DNA of 5,375 nucleotides from Chloroflexota bacterium (GTDB lineage Bacteria > Chloroflexota > Dehalococcoidia > UBA3495). The notes beneath the pieces were generated by a model. The model had not been told where the DNA came from and made no database searches. It worked only from the letters and a program-made list of their open reading frames with translations. Position numbers and translations under genes: made by a program. Location of the stretch: NCBI GenBank assembly GCA_022576105.1, contig JACZRM010000138.1:1-5375 (forward strand), written 5' to 3'. The stretch's first letter is position 1. Each line of letters starts with the position of its first letter. Of the stretch, positions 1 through 5,267 are shown one piece after another.

Positions 1-324
1 AACTGCTCATCCAAGGCTATGGGAAATGAGCAATCTAAAATCCCCCGTCCCCCTACGCAATGGGAGTATCGACTCTCCCCTTTTGTAAAGGGGGACGGAG
101 GGGGATTTCCTCGCTCCTCAGGGCAACTTGCATATCATCCTGTTAAGTGTTCTTAGTCAATCAAGCTGTTAATGGACCGCTGTTCCCCAAGCCGGGCAAC
201 TCAGGAGCCGCATCCTGGTCGAGGAGACTGGTCTCATCTGGTGCTCCCGCCTCGATAATCCATCTTGATTACCGGGTCTCTGAAAGAGTACCATGTACAC
301 AAAATTGGGATACGAGTTTGGTGC
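1..324. other. Non-coding upstream region
   Basis: No supportable gene lies here. Short open frames exist (for example from 147 on the plus strand), but they have no ribosome binding site and no recognisable protein character. The region holds a small hairpin at 4-32 (TGCTCAT at 4-10 pairs with ATGAGCA at 26-32, 15-base loop) and the C-run/G-run inverted repeat at 38-108, listed separately. From 120 to 324 I see no clear promoter or terminator. The first gene probably starts at 325. Its frame is open back to a TTG at 265, but those 20 extra residues do not look like part of a domain. Confidence 0.6.
38..108. repeat. C-run/G-run inverted repeat with internal hairpin
   Basis: The left arm 38-54 (aaatcccccgtccccct) is the reverse complement of the right arm 89-108 (agggggacggagggggattt) except for a 3-base gap. 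Inside it, CCCCTTT at 77-83 and AAAGGGG at 87-93 form a perfect 7-base-pair hairpin with a 3-base loop. The same kind of short C-run/TT...AA/G-run hairpin recurs twice at 2580-2643, so this looks like a family of dispersed intergenic repeats rather than a one-off terminator. No U-tract follows the right arm, which argues against a simple intrinsic terminator. Confidence 0.6.
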
Positions 325-978
325 ATGGTTAAAGTATCCATTACGCTACCCAATAACGCGCAGATCATCTTCGAAGCGGAAGAGCCGGAGGATCTCCACG
401 AAATAGTCGGGATGGTGCTGCGGGACCTGCCCCGAGACCTGATGCAAGTTTCTGGGCAAACCAATGGTCAAGGTGAGCGTCATCCTGAGCCGTCGAATGG
501 TGACAGCAAGGCCACGGTGTCGACCGAGACCAGCCCGGCCAGTGCCATCTCCCCCGGCCACGTTGAAACGGAAACTGTTGCTCCTGAGACTGTTGCTCCT
601 GAGACTGTTGACACGAAGACTGTCACGGCCGGCGCCAATTCAGTGGAGAACGGCCAGACCGTGACCGAAACACCAACGCTGGCGACTGCCGCGGAAACCA
701 GGTTCATTGAATTCTGCATAACTGCTAACCCGCTGGGAGATATGCGTCGCGTGGTGGTCGCCGCCGAGGCGGGCCGCCAATTCCTGAACCTCGCCAGCGT
801 TGACGCCGAAGAACTGGGCCGTCTCTTCCGCCTGGCCGAGTGGCCGGGGCCCCACAGCATCGTACAGACTCTGCGCAACGCCGCCCGCAGCAAGTTTCGC
901 TGGTTGGAGCGGGTCCCCGGACGTTCCGGTCACTACACCCTAACCGAGGTGGGCCGGAGCATCGCCCTGGGCGGTTAA
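325..978 (+). CDS. Orphan two-domain protein with ETVAP-repeat linker
   Basis: I do not recognise this 217-aa protein. Residues 1-41 (MVKVSITLPNNAQIIFEAEE...) look like a small folded domain with a beta-hairpin followed by an amphipathic helix. Residues 42-122 are a Thr/Pro/Glu/Ser-rich, probably disordered linker; at 83-102 it holds four pentapeptide repeats: ETVAP, ETVAP, ETVDT, KTVTA. Residues 125-217 form a second folded domain. Its end (RWLERVPGRSGHYTLTEVGR, 192-211) resembles the wing of a winged-helix domain, in which a 'GrsGhYtLT..Gr' strand-turn-strand is common, so DNA binding is possible but unproven. There is no signal peptide or membrane segment. I chose ATG 325 because the N-terminal domain begins there. 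An alternative TTG start at 265 adds 20 residues, and neither start has a strong Shine-Dalgarno. The gene stands alone, 170 bases before the aldehyde dehydrogenase. Confidence 0.7.
   Translation: MVKVSITLPNNAQIIFEAEEPEDLHEIVGMVLRDLPRDLMQVSGQTNGQGERHPEPSNGDSKATVSTETSPASAISPGHVETETVAPETVAPETVDTKTVTAGANSVENGQTVTETPTLATAAETRFIEFCITANPLGDMRRVVVAAEAGRQFLNLASVDAEELGRLFRLAEWPGPHSIVQTLRNAARSKFRWLERVPGRSGHYTLTEVGRSIALGG
571..630 (+). repeat. 15-base in-frame tandem repeat encoding ETVAP units
   Basis: Four consecutive 15-base units (571-585, 586-600, 601-615, 616-630) encode ETVAP, ETVAP, ETVDT and KTVTA. Units 1 and 2 differ at a single base, and units 3 and 4 are progressively diverged. The period is a multiple of three, so copy-number change would lengthen or shorten the linker without breaking the frame. 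It separates the two putative folded domains of the orphan protein. Confidence 0.75.
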
Positions 979-1148
979 TTTCCCCTTTTGCAGCCTATCC
1001 GAGCCACCTGGCTGGTTGCGTCTACCCTCTCCACGTACTATCCTTAGCATACTTTTTCGTCTGAGCCCCAATGCGGATCGGGTCGGCCTGGATTCTGGCT
1101 GCTCTCAGCCTCAGTTGGCGCTCTCAAAATGTTAGGGAGGCAAAAGCC
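979..1148. other. Intergenic region before the aldehyde dehydrogenase
   Basis: This 170-base gap must contain the promoter of the aldehyde dehydrogenase if that gene is transcribed separately. The best sigma-70-like pair I can see is TTGCGT at 1016-1021 and TATCCT at 1039-1044 with a 17-base spacer, but each hexamer is a weak match and the call is tentative. No hairpin followed by a T-run is visible after the stop at 978, so read-through from the orphan gene is possible. The frame of the dehydrogenase is open back to an ATG at 1071, but those 26 residues precede the normal start of the family and have no good ribosome binding site. Confidence 0.4.
1135..1140 (+). promoter_or_regulatory. Ribosome binding site fixing the ALDH start at 1149
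   Basis: GGGAGG lies 8 bases before ATG 1149, a near-ideal Shine-Dalgarno and spacing. It supports 1149 over the in-frame ATG at 1071. Starting at 1149 also gives the usual N-terminus of the family (an 'MYISGNWV' strand). Confidence 0.8.
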
Positions 1149-2561
1149 ATGAAGATGTACATCAGTGGTAATTGGGTAGACCGCCCCGACGAAATAGCGG
1201 TTCGCAATCCTTTTGACCAATCGATTATCGACACCGTTCCCCGCGGTACTGTCGCCGACGTGGAGCAGGCGATTGCCAGCGCCGTTCGGGGGGCCGAAGT
1301 CATGGCCAAGATGCCGGCCTATGAGCGGTATATGGTCCTGCGCCGCACCGCAGACCTGATGGCGGAGCGGGCCGAAGACCTGGGTCAGACCATCACCAGG
1401 GAAGAGGGCAAGGTGATTGCCGAAGGGCGCGGGGAAGTCCAGCGGGCGATTCAGACCATCACTCTCTCATCAGAAGAGGCGAAGCGACTGCATGGGGAGA
1501 CCGTTCCTTTGGACAGCGCGCCCGGCATGACCAGCCAGTTTGGGTTTACCATTCGCGTGCCGGTGGGCGTGGTCGTGGCCATCAGCCCATTCAACTTCCC
1601 GCTGAATCTGGTCTGCCACAAGGTAGGCCCGGCCTTGGCCGCCGGCAATGCGGTGGTGTTGAAGCCTGCCGGCGACACGCCGCTGTCGGCGCTGAAGCTC
1701 ACCGAGATACTGCTGGAGGCCGGATTGCCGGAGGAAGCCATCCAGTGCATCACCGGATCCGGCGCAGAGATCGGCGACGCTATAACCGGCGACCCTCGTG
1801 TGCGGAAGATTACCTTCACCGGCAGCATGGAAGTCGGTGACCAGATTTGCCGCAACGCTGGAATCAAAAAGGTGACCATGGAACTTGGTTCCAACAGCCC
1901 GTTAATTGTCATGTCCGACGCCGACATTGAAAAGGTGGCGCTGGCCACCGTCGCCAGCGGATTTGCCAACGCCGGTCAGGTGTGTATCTCCACTCAGCGA
2001 GTGTTAGCCGACCGGGACATTTACGCCGACTTCCTGGATGCCCTGGTGCCCGCCACCGAGGCTTTTGTCGCGGGCAATCCGCTGGATGAAGCCACCAAGA
2101 TGGGGCCGATGATTCGGGAGCAGGATGCGGCCAGGGTTCACGAGTGGATCGCGGAGGCGGTGGATCAAGGGGCCCGAGTTGTAGCCGGGGGCGACCGGGA
2201 GGGAACCCTACATGCGCCGACGGTTGTTGCCGATGTTAAGCCGGATATGCGGGTTTCCCGAGAGGAATTGTTCGGCCCGGCGGTGGCGGTCAGCTCTTTT
2301 AGCAACATCGACGAGGCCATCGCGATGGCCAACGATACTCGATTCGGACTGTCCGCCGGCATTTTCACCCAGAACGTGGACTGGGCCATGCGCTTTGCCA
2401 AGGAGGTCCATTCGGGCAACTTGCACATCAACTCGTCGCCCCAGTGGCGGGCCGATATCATGCCCTACGGCGGCCTGAAAGACAGCGGCATGGGCAAGGA
2501 AGGCCCGGCCTACGCCATTCAGGAGATGACCGAGTTGAAGATGGTGGTGTTCCACCTGTAA
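1149..2561 (+). CDS. NAD(P)+-dependent aldehyde dehydrogenase (lactaldehyde dehydrogenase-like)
   Basis: This 470-aa cytosolic enzyme of the ALDH superfamily should oxidise an aldehyde to its acid (or acyl ester) with NAD(P)+. It is full length and catalytically complete: Asn149 in SPFNFPLN, Lys172 in VLKPAGDTP, the cofactor-loop motif FTGSMEVG (223-230, where Thr is more usual than Met227), general base Glu245 in MELGSNSP, nucleophile Cys279 in GQVCIS, and Glu373 in EELFGP. The C-terminus (MPYGGLKDSGMGKEGP... EMTELKMVV) resembles the branch holding archaeal lactaldehyde dehydrogenase, non-phosphorylating GAPDH (GapN) and phosphonoacetaldehyde dehydrogenase (PhnY). GapN normally has Tyr after the catalytic Asn and Arg before the catalytic Cys; here they are Phe150 and Val278, so a phosphorylated triose substrate is unlikely. 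The true substrate is not decidable. The start is set by the GGGAGG site at 1135-1140. No pathway partner is adjacent. Confidence 0.93.
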   Translation: MKMYISGNWVDRPDEIAVRNPFDQSIIDTVPRGTVADVEQAIASAVRGAEVMAKMPAYERYMVLRRTADLMAERAEDLGQTITREEGKVIAEGRGEVQRAIQTITLSSEEAKRLHGETVPLDSAPGMTSQFGFTIRVPVGVVVAISPFNFPLNLVCHKVGPALAAGNAVVLKPAGDTPLSALKLTEILLEAGLPEEAIQCITGSGAEIGDAITGDPRVRKITFTGSMEVGDQICRNAGIKKVTMELGSNSPLIVMSDADIEKVALATVASGFANAGQVCISTQRVLADRDIYADFLDALVPATEAFVAGNPLDEATKMGPMIREQDAARVHEWIAEAVDQGARVVAGGDREGTLHAPTVVADVKPDMRVSREELFGPAVAVSSFSNIDEAIAMANDTRFGLSAGIFTQNVDWAMRFAKEVHSGNLHINSSPQWRADIMPYGGLKDSGMGKEGPAYAIQEMTELKMVVFHL

Positions 2562-2563
2562 AA

Positions 2564-2665
2564 GGCTGTCTAATAAGTCCCTCCCCTTAACAAGGGGAGG
2601 CTAGGAGGGGTCCCTCTTTAGCTCCCCCTTGGTAAGGGGGAGGATACGGCTTTTTAAACACACTC
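2564..2665. repeat. MITE-like element with two C-rich hairpins
   Basis: Two perfect 9-base-pair hairpins sit side by side: CCTCCCCTT 2580-2588 with AAGGGGAGG 2592-2600, and CTCCCCCTT 2622-2630 with AAGGGGGAG 2634-2642, each with a 3-base loop. They are flanked by imperfect terminal inverted repeats: TGTCTAATAAGTCC at 2567-2580 matches the complement of 2647-2660 (TGTTTAAAAAGCCG) at 10 of 14 positions. The ends recall the 'GGCTGTCT.A.AAGTC' termini of some insertion sequences. There is no transposase and no clear target-site duplication, so this is at most a small non-autonomous element. It begins 2 bases after the dehydrogenase stop codon. The exact borders are uncertain. Confidence 0.5.
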
Positions 2666-2702
2666 TAAGACTTGGTCTCGCCATGTCCGGTAATGGATTT
2701 CC

Positions 2703-2740
2703 AACGGGGAACCTATTTGCGACCAGAGGTTCCCCGTTTT
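2703..2740 (+). terminator. Strong intrinsic terminator hairpin
   Basis: AACGGGGAACCT at 2703-2714 and AGGTTCCCCGTT at 2727-2738 form a perfect 12-base-pair stem with a 12-base loop (2715-2726). The distal arm ends in TTTT (2737-2740). The U-tract is short, but the stem is strong. It lies 141 bases after the dehydrogenase stop, beyond the MITE-like element, and 32 bases before the TATAAT box. It is therefore best read as the terminator of the upstream transcript. The element may have been inserted between the gene and its original terminator. Confidence 0.65.
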
Positions 2741-2772
2741 GCTACTGACGGACCGCACTGATATCGGTAGTA

Positions 2773-2778
2773 TATAAT
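2773..2778 (+). promoter_or_regulatory. Candidate -10 box for the deacetylase gene
   Basis: TATAAT is a perfect sigma-70 -10 consensus and sits just after the terminator hairpin. No good -35 hexamer lies 16-18 bases upstream: CTGACG at 2745-2750 is the nearest resemblance but leaves a 22-base spacer, and there is no TGn extension. If used, transcription would start near 2785 and leave a leader of about 140 bases before ATG 2926. Confidence 0.4.
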
Positions 2779-2868
2779 CTGATGCGTCTTGGTTGACGCC
2801 GTGAGGCTTCCTTTTACGTCAATCCTGGATCATAAGCCAACGCATCGGGCGCAACGTTGCTACAGTAA

Positions 2869-2931
2869 ACGGAAAAACCAGAAACGGATAAACCAGGAAT
2901 CAGGTAATACAGGAATCAGGTAAAAATGGAA
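2869..2931 (+). repeat. Degenerate 15-16-base tandem repeat reaching into the deacetylase start
   Basis: Four adjacent units can be read: acggaaaaaccagaa (2869-2883), acggataaaccaggaa (2884-2899), tcaggtaatacaggaa (2900-2915) and tcaggtaaaaatggaa (2916-2931). Units 1 and 2 differ by one base and one gap, units 3 and 4 match at 13 of 16 positions, and units 2 and 3 at 11 of 16. CAGGAATCAGGTAA occurs exactly twice (2894-2907, 2910-2923). The last unit supplies the AGG used as a weak ribosome binding site (2918-2920, 5 bases from the start) and contains the ATG itself. Confidence 0.7.
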
Positions 2932-3672
2932 GTAATTACTGAACCACCCCAGCGGATGCTGGTGGTCACTCCCCATCCCGACGACGCTGAGGGCGGCTGC
3001 GGCGCAACCATGGGGAAATGGATCAAGGAAGCCGGCACCGAGGTGGTGGTGTTGCTGTGCACCAACGGCGATAAGGGCACCGGCGACCGGGAAATGTCTC
3101 CTGCGGAGCTGGCGATGATTCGGGAGCAGGAGCAGCGAGACGCCTCCAACGTGCTGGGAGTAAAGGAGGTGGTGTTCCTGGCCCACCCTGATGGGACCCT
3201 GGAGAACACCATGAGCTTTCGCGAGCAAGTGGTGCGCGAAATCCGCCGGCACCGGCCGGACATTGTTTTCTGTGTCGACCCCTACCGCAGCGTCAGCCAC
3301 ACCCACCGGGACCACCGGATGAGCGGCCAAGTTGCTCTGGACGCGGCCTATTCCTATGCCTGGAGTTATCTCCATTTCCCGGAACAGATTGACGATGAAG
3401 GGCTGGAACCTCACCGGGTACGGGAAGCCTTCCTCTGGGGCTCAGAAAGCCCGGATGTGTTTGTAGACGTGGACGGATACCTGGAGCTCAAGGCCAGGTC
3501 TCTGAGCGCCCACGTCAGCCAGATGGGGCGTCGCACTCCCGAACAGCGCATGGAGCGCATCAGAGACCACACGGCCAAGGTGGGCGAAGAGGTGGGACTG
3601 GCCCACGCTGAAAGCTTCCGCCGCATCATTTTTGACCTGGGCTCGATGGCCTGGCTCTATCTGAACTCCTGA
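2926..3672 (+). CDS. PIG-L/LmbE family zinc-dependent deacetylase
   Basis: This 248-aa protein belongs to the PIG-L/LmbE fold, whose members remove the acetyl group from N-acetylglucosamine-containing substrates (GlcNAc-PI, or the GlcNAc-inositol and GlcNAc-malate precursors of mycothiol and bacillithiol). The hallmark PHPDDAE motif is at 16-22. By family analogy His17 and Asp20 bind zinc and Asp19 is the catalytic base. The distal motif HTHRDH (125-130) supplies the third zinc ligand, probably His130, with His127 as the second active-site His. The sequence after the first motif, GCGATMGKW... TNGDKGTGD, is typical of the family. There is no signal peptide or membrane segment, and the length is normal. 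ATG 2926 has only a weak AGG five bases away, and an in-frame Met at residue 11 is too close to the motif to be preferred. No thiol-biosynthesis or glycan genes are adjacent, so the substrate stays open. It converges with the kinase-like gene. Confidence 0.92.
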   Translation: MEVITEPPQRMLVVTPHPDDAEGGCGATMGKWIKEAGTEVVVLLCTNGDKGTGDREMSPAELAMIREQEQRDASNVLGVKEVVFLAHPDGTLENTMSFREQVVREIRRHRPDIVFCVDPYRSVSHTHRDHRMSGQVALDAAYSYAWSYLHFPEQIDDEGLEPHRVREAFLWGSESPDVFVDVDGYLELKARSLSAHVSQMGRRTPEQRMERIRDHTAKVGEEVGLAHAESFRRIIFDLGSMAWLYLNS

Positions 3673-3866
3673 GGCCAGGCCAACCCATTCCTCTCCATCG
3701 ATGTTTACCGGGCGCTAATTTTTTTATTGCAACCAGGACCTAGCCGCCGTTGGCGCAACCAGACATGGCAGCGTCAGGTCATACCACGCTCGCGGTCCTG
3801 AACAGCTCCAGCGCCGCGCAACCTTTCCTGCATTGATTCAGCTGGGACTTGGCCGGTAATCGCCAG
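3673..3866. other. Convergent intergenic region
   Basis: These 194 bases separate the ends of the deacetylase gene and the kinase-like gene. A run of seven T residues (3719-3725) follows the deacetylase stop by 46 bases, but no stable hairpin directly precedes it, so an intrinsic terminator cannot be claimed. The 8-base palindrome CATCGATG (3696-3703) is short and separated from the T-run. No terminator is evident for the minus-strand gene either, and I see no coding potential. Confidence 0.5.
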
Positions 3867-5267
3867 TTAAGGCAGTTGGTTGGCAGTCTGCTTGAAGGGG
3901 ACTGAGAAGCGGAATAGCACCGAGTGCCGGTCGGGTCTTTCTACTTCGAGACTTATGCCCTGCTCCTCTAGCAGGTTGCGACTGATTACAGTCTTGAGAT
4001 TGGTTTCAACCGCAGATGCGATTGGAGATTCAGTCGTTGAATCTGGAGCGTCAACTGTGCTGAAGCCCAGGGAAATCACCACCGAATCTTGAGCGGATTC
4101 CGCCAATATATGCAAATGGTCTGGGCCTGCGCTGGTAGGCCCGGTGCCAAAGGAAATACAGCAGTCGATCAGATGATCAATTGCCCGCTGGAAAATCGAC
4201 GGGTCTATGCTGATTGTAGGCAGGTTTGGATCGCACTGAAAATGCACTGAATCAACCTCGGCCTGGCTCGAACGCTCAAGCTCAAACTGGCGGAACAGGT
4301 CTTGAACGCGGGTTTGGGATTCGGTGGGGCCGGATTCCCGGCGCGGAGGAATCACCAAGTCTCTGATGGCGTGGTCCAGACGATTGGCGGCCTGATGGAT
4401 GGTCTGAAGAAACTCCTGCCTTACCTCTTTGGGCCAGTCCTCATCGGGTTGGAGCAATGTTTCGGTGTATCCCTTGATGGAAGTCAAAGGGGAGTACAAG
4501 GCATGGGCCAGGTCGTTCATCGGGTCCCGCTCAATCTGGCCATCCTGGTTTTCTCGGCTGGCAAGACCGGCTGCATCGCCGTCCCGTTGATTCAATCGGT
4601 AAGCCTTTCGCATGGTCAGGTGGCGCAGCACCATGTTGTGTACCGCTGATTCCAGATGCCTGCCTACCCGGTGCATCAGGTCCTGTTCGGCGGTCGCGAA
4701 ACTATACCCGCTTCTGGCCAGTTCAAACGACCCGATGATCTGGTCTTGATAAGCTAGCGGAACCGTTAGCCTGGACCGAAAAATTTCGCTGGAATCAGAA
4801 GAGCCGTGGGTGGTTGCGCGGGTGCCCGGCGTGCAGACGATGGTGTCGATGTCATATCCGTTGAACGTGATCCACGAAAGCAGCCCCTGGTCTAGGTCGA
4901 TCTCTTGGCAAAGGTACCCCACCAGATTAGTAAAGAGTGTTTCCAAGTCTGAAGACGTACTGAGGATCTTGTTTACCTCGCTCAGTACCCGGGCTCGCAA
5001 AGTGTTGGCTTTTATCTGTTCGGCCAACTGGGAATTTTCTATTGTCGGCGCAATCTGGGAGGCCAGCCGCTCTAGAATCACTATATCTCTCTGGGAATAG
5101 GCATGGGGTTTCTTACTACGCAAACCCAGGGTTCCGACAACGTGACCTTTGTAAATAAGGGGAACCGTGATGGCGGAACGCAATCCGGATGCGCGATAGA
5201 CTTCGTCGATGGGAAAGCCAAAATTGGTGGGGAGTTCTCGCAACAAGGGTTGTCTCGTTGCTAGCAC
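3867..5267 (-). CDS. GAF-GAF histidine-kinase-like protein, degenerate kinase core, 5' end uncertain
   Basis: The 466 residues read from GTG 5267 comprise the C-terminal half of a GAF domain (about 1-83, with SAITVPLIYKGHVVGTLGLR), a short signalling helix, a second GAF (about 106-212), a linker, a HisKA-like helical pair (about 250-303) and an ATPase-like region (about 304-460). GAF domains usually bind small ligands or cofactors, and kinases of this build relay the signal to a response regulator. The H-box His is present (His255 in LAHALYSPLTSIKGYTE), but the acidic residue normally following it is Ala256. In the N-box (355-374), His365 and Cys369 replace the conserved Asn residues, and the DxGxG and GxGLG boxes are unrecognisable. 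ATP binding and autophosphorylation are therefore doubtful. There is no membrane segment. GTG 5267 has no ribosome binding site, and GAF-like sequence continues upstream in frame to a TGA at 5361-5363, so this start may be an artefact of truncation or frameshift. No response regulator is in view. Confidence 0.8.
   Translation of the reverse strand: MLATRQPLLRELPTNFGFPIDEVYRASGLRSAITVPLIYKGHVVGTLGLRSKKPHAYSQRDIVILERLASQIAPTIENSQLAEQIKANTLRARVLSEVNKILSTSSDLETLFTNLVGYLCQEIDLDQGLLSWITFNGYDIDTIVCTPGTRATTHGSSDSSEIFRSRLTVPLAYQDQIIGSFELARSGYSFATAEQDLMHRVGRHLESAVHNMVLRHLTMRKAYRLNQRDGDAAGLASRENQDGQIERDPMNDLAHALYSPLTSIKGYTETLLQPDEDWPKEVRQEFLQTIHQAANRLDHAIRDLVIPPRRESGPTESQTRVQDLFRQFELERSSQAEVDSVHFQCDPNLPTISIDPSIFQRAIDHLIDCCISFGTGPTSAGPDHLHILAESAQDSVVISLGFSTVDAPDSTTESPIASAVETNLKTVISRNLLEEQGISLEVERPDRHSVLFRFSVPFKQTANQLP

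Larger units (their letters stand above)
2562..2925. other. 364-base regulatory and repeat-rich intergenic region
   Basis: No gene is supportable here. In order it contains a MITE-like pair of C-rich hairpins (about 2564-2665), a strong terminator-type hairpin (2703-2740), a perfect TATAAT box (2773-2778), a leader with several possible stems (2781-2846), a 10-base palindrome (2851-2860) and a degenerate tandem repeat that runs into the next gene (2869-2931). A minus-strand open frame crossing 2860-3414 is a shadow of the deacetylase gene. The arrangement suggests that transcription from the dehydrogenase stops here and that the deacetylase has its own promoter. Confidence 0.6.

Noticed and set aside
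480..933. Minus-strand open frames antisense to the orphan protein
   Set aside because: The plus-strand reading has domain-like ends and a coherent in-frame repeat. The antisense frames are low-complexity Ser/Val/Ala shadows without start signals.
1016..1044. TTGCGT-17-TATCCT as a promoter for the dehydrogenase
   Set aside because: Only 3/6 and 4/6 matches to consensus, as expected by chance in a gap of this length; mentioned but not called.
1071..1148. N-terminal 26-residue extension of the dehydrogenase, with a hydrophobic stretch that might suggest a signal peptide
   Set aside because: No ribosome binding site before 1071, whereas GGGAGG stands 8 bases before 1149, where the family's normal N-terminus begins. 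The extension would also put a cytosolic NAD(P)-dependent enzyme outside the cell.
2860..3414. 184-codon minus-strand open frame overlapping the deacetylase gene
   Set aside because: It is antisense to a well-supported family protein with conserved motifs. Its translation has no recognisable domain, and a GC-rich codon pattern explains the open shadow frame.
3696..3725. Palindrome CATCGATG followed by a seven-T run as a terminator of the deacetylase gene
   Set aside because: The palindrome has no loop and is 15 bases from the T-run. No stem directly precedes the T-run.
4302..4649. 115-codon plus-strand open frame inside the kinase-like gene
   Set aside because: It lies opposite the conserved H-box and N-box coding sequence and shows no domain character or ribosome binding site.
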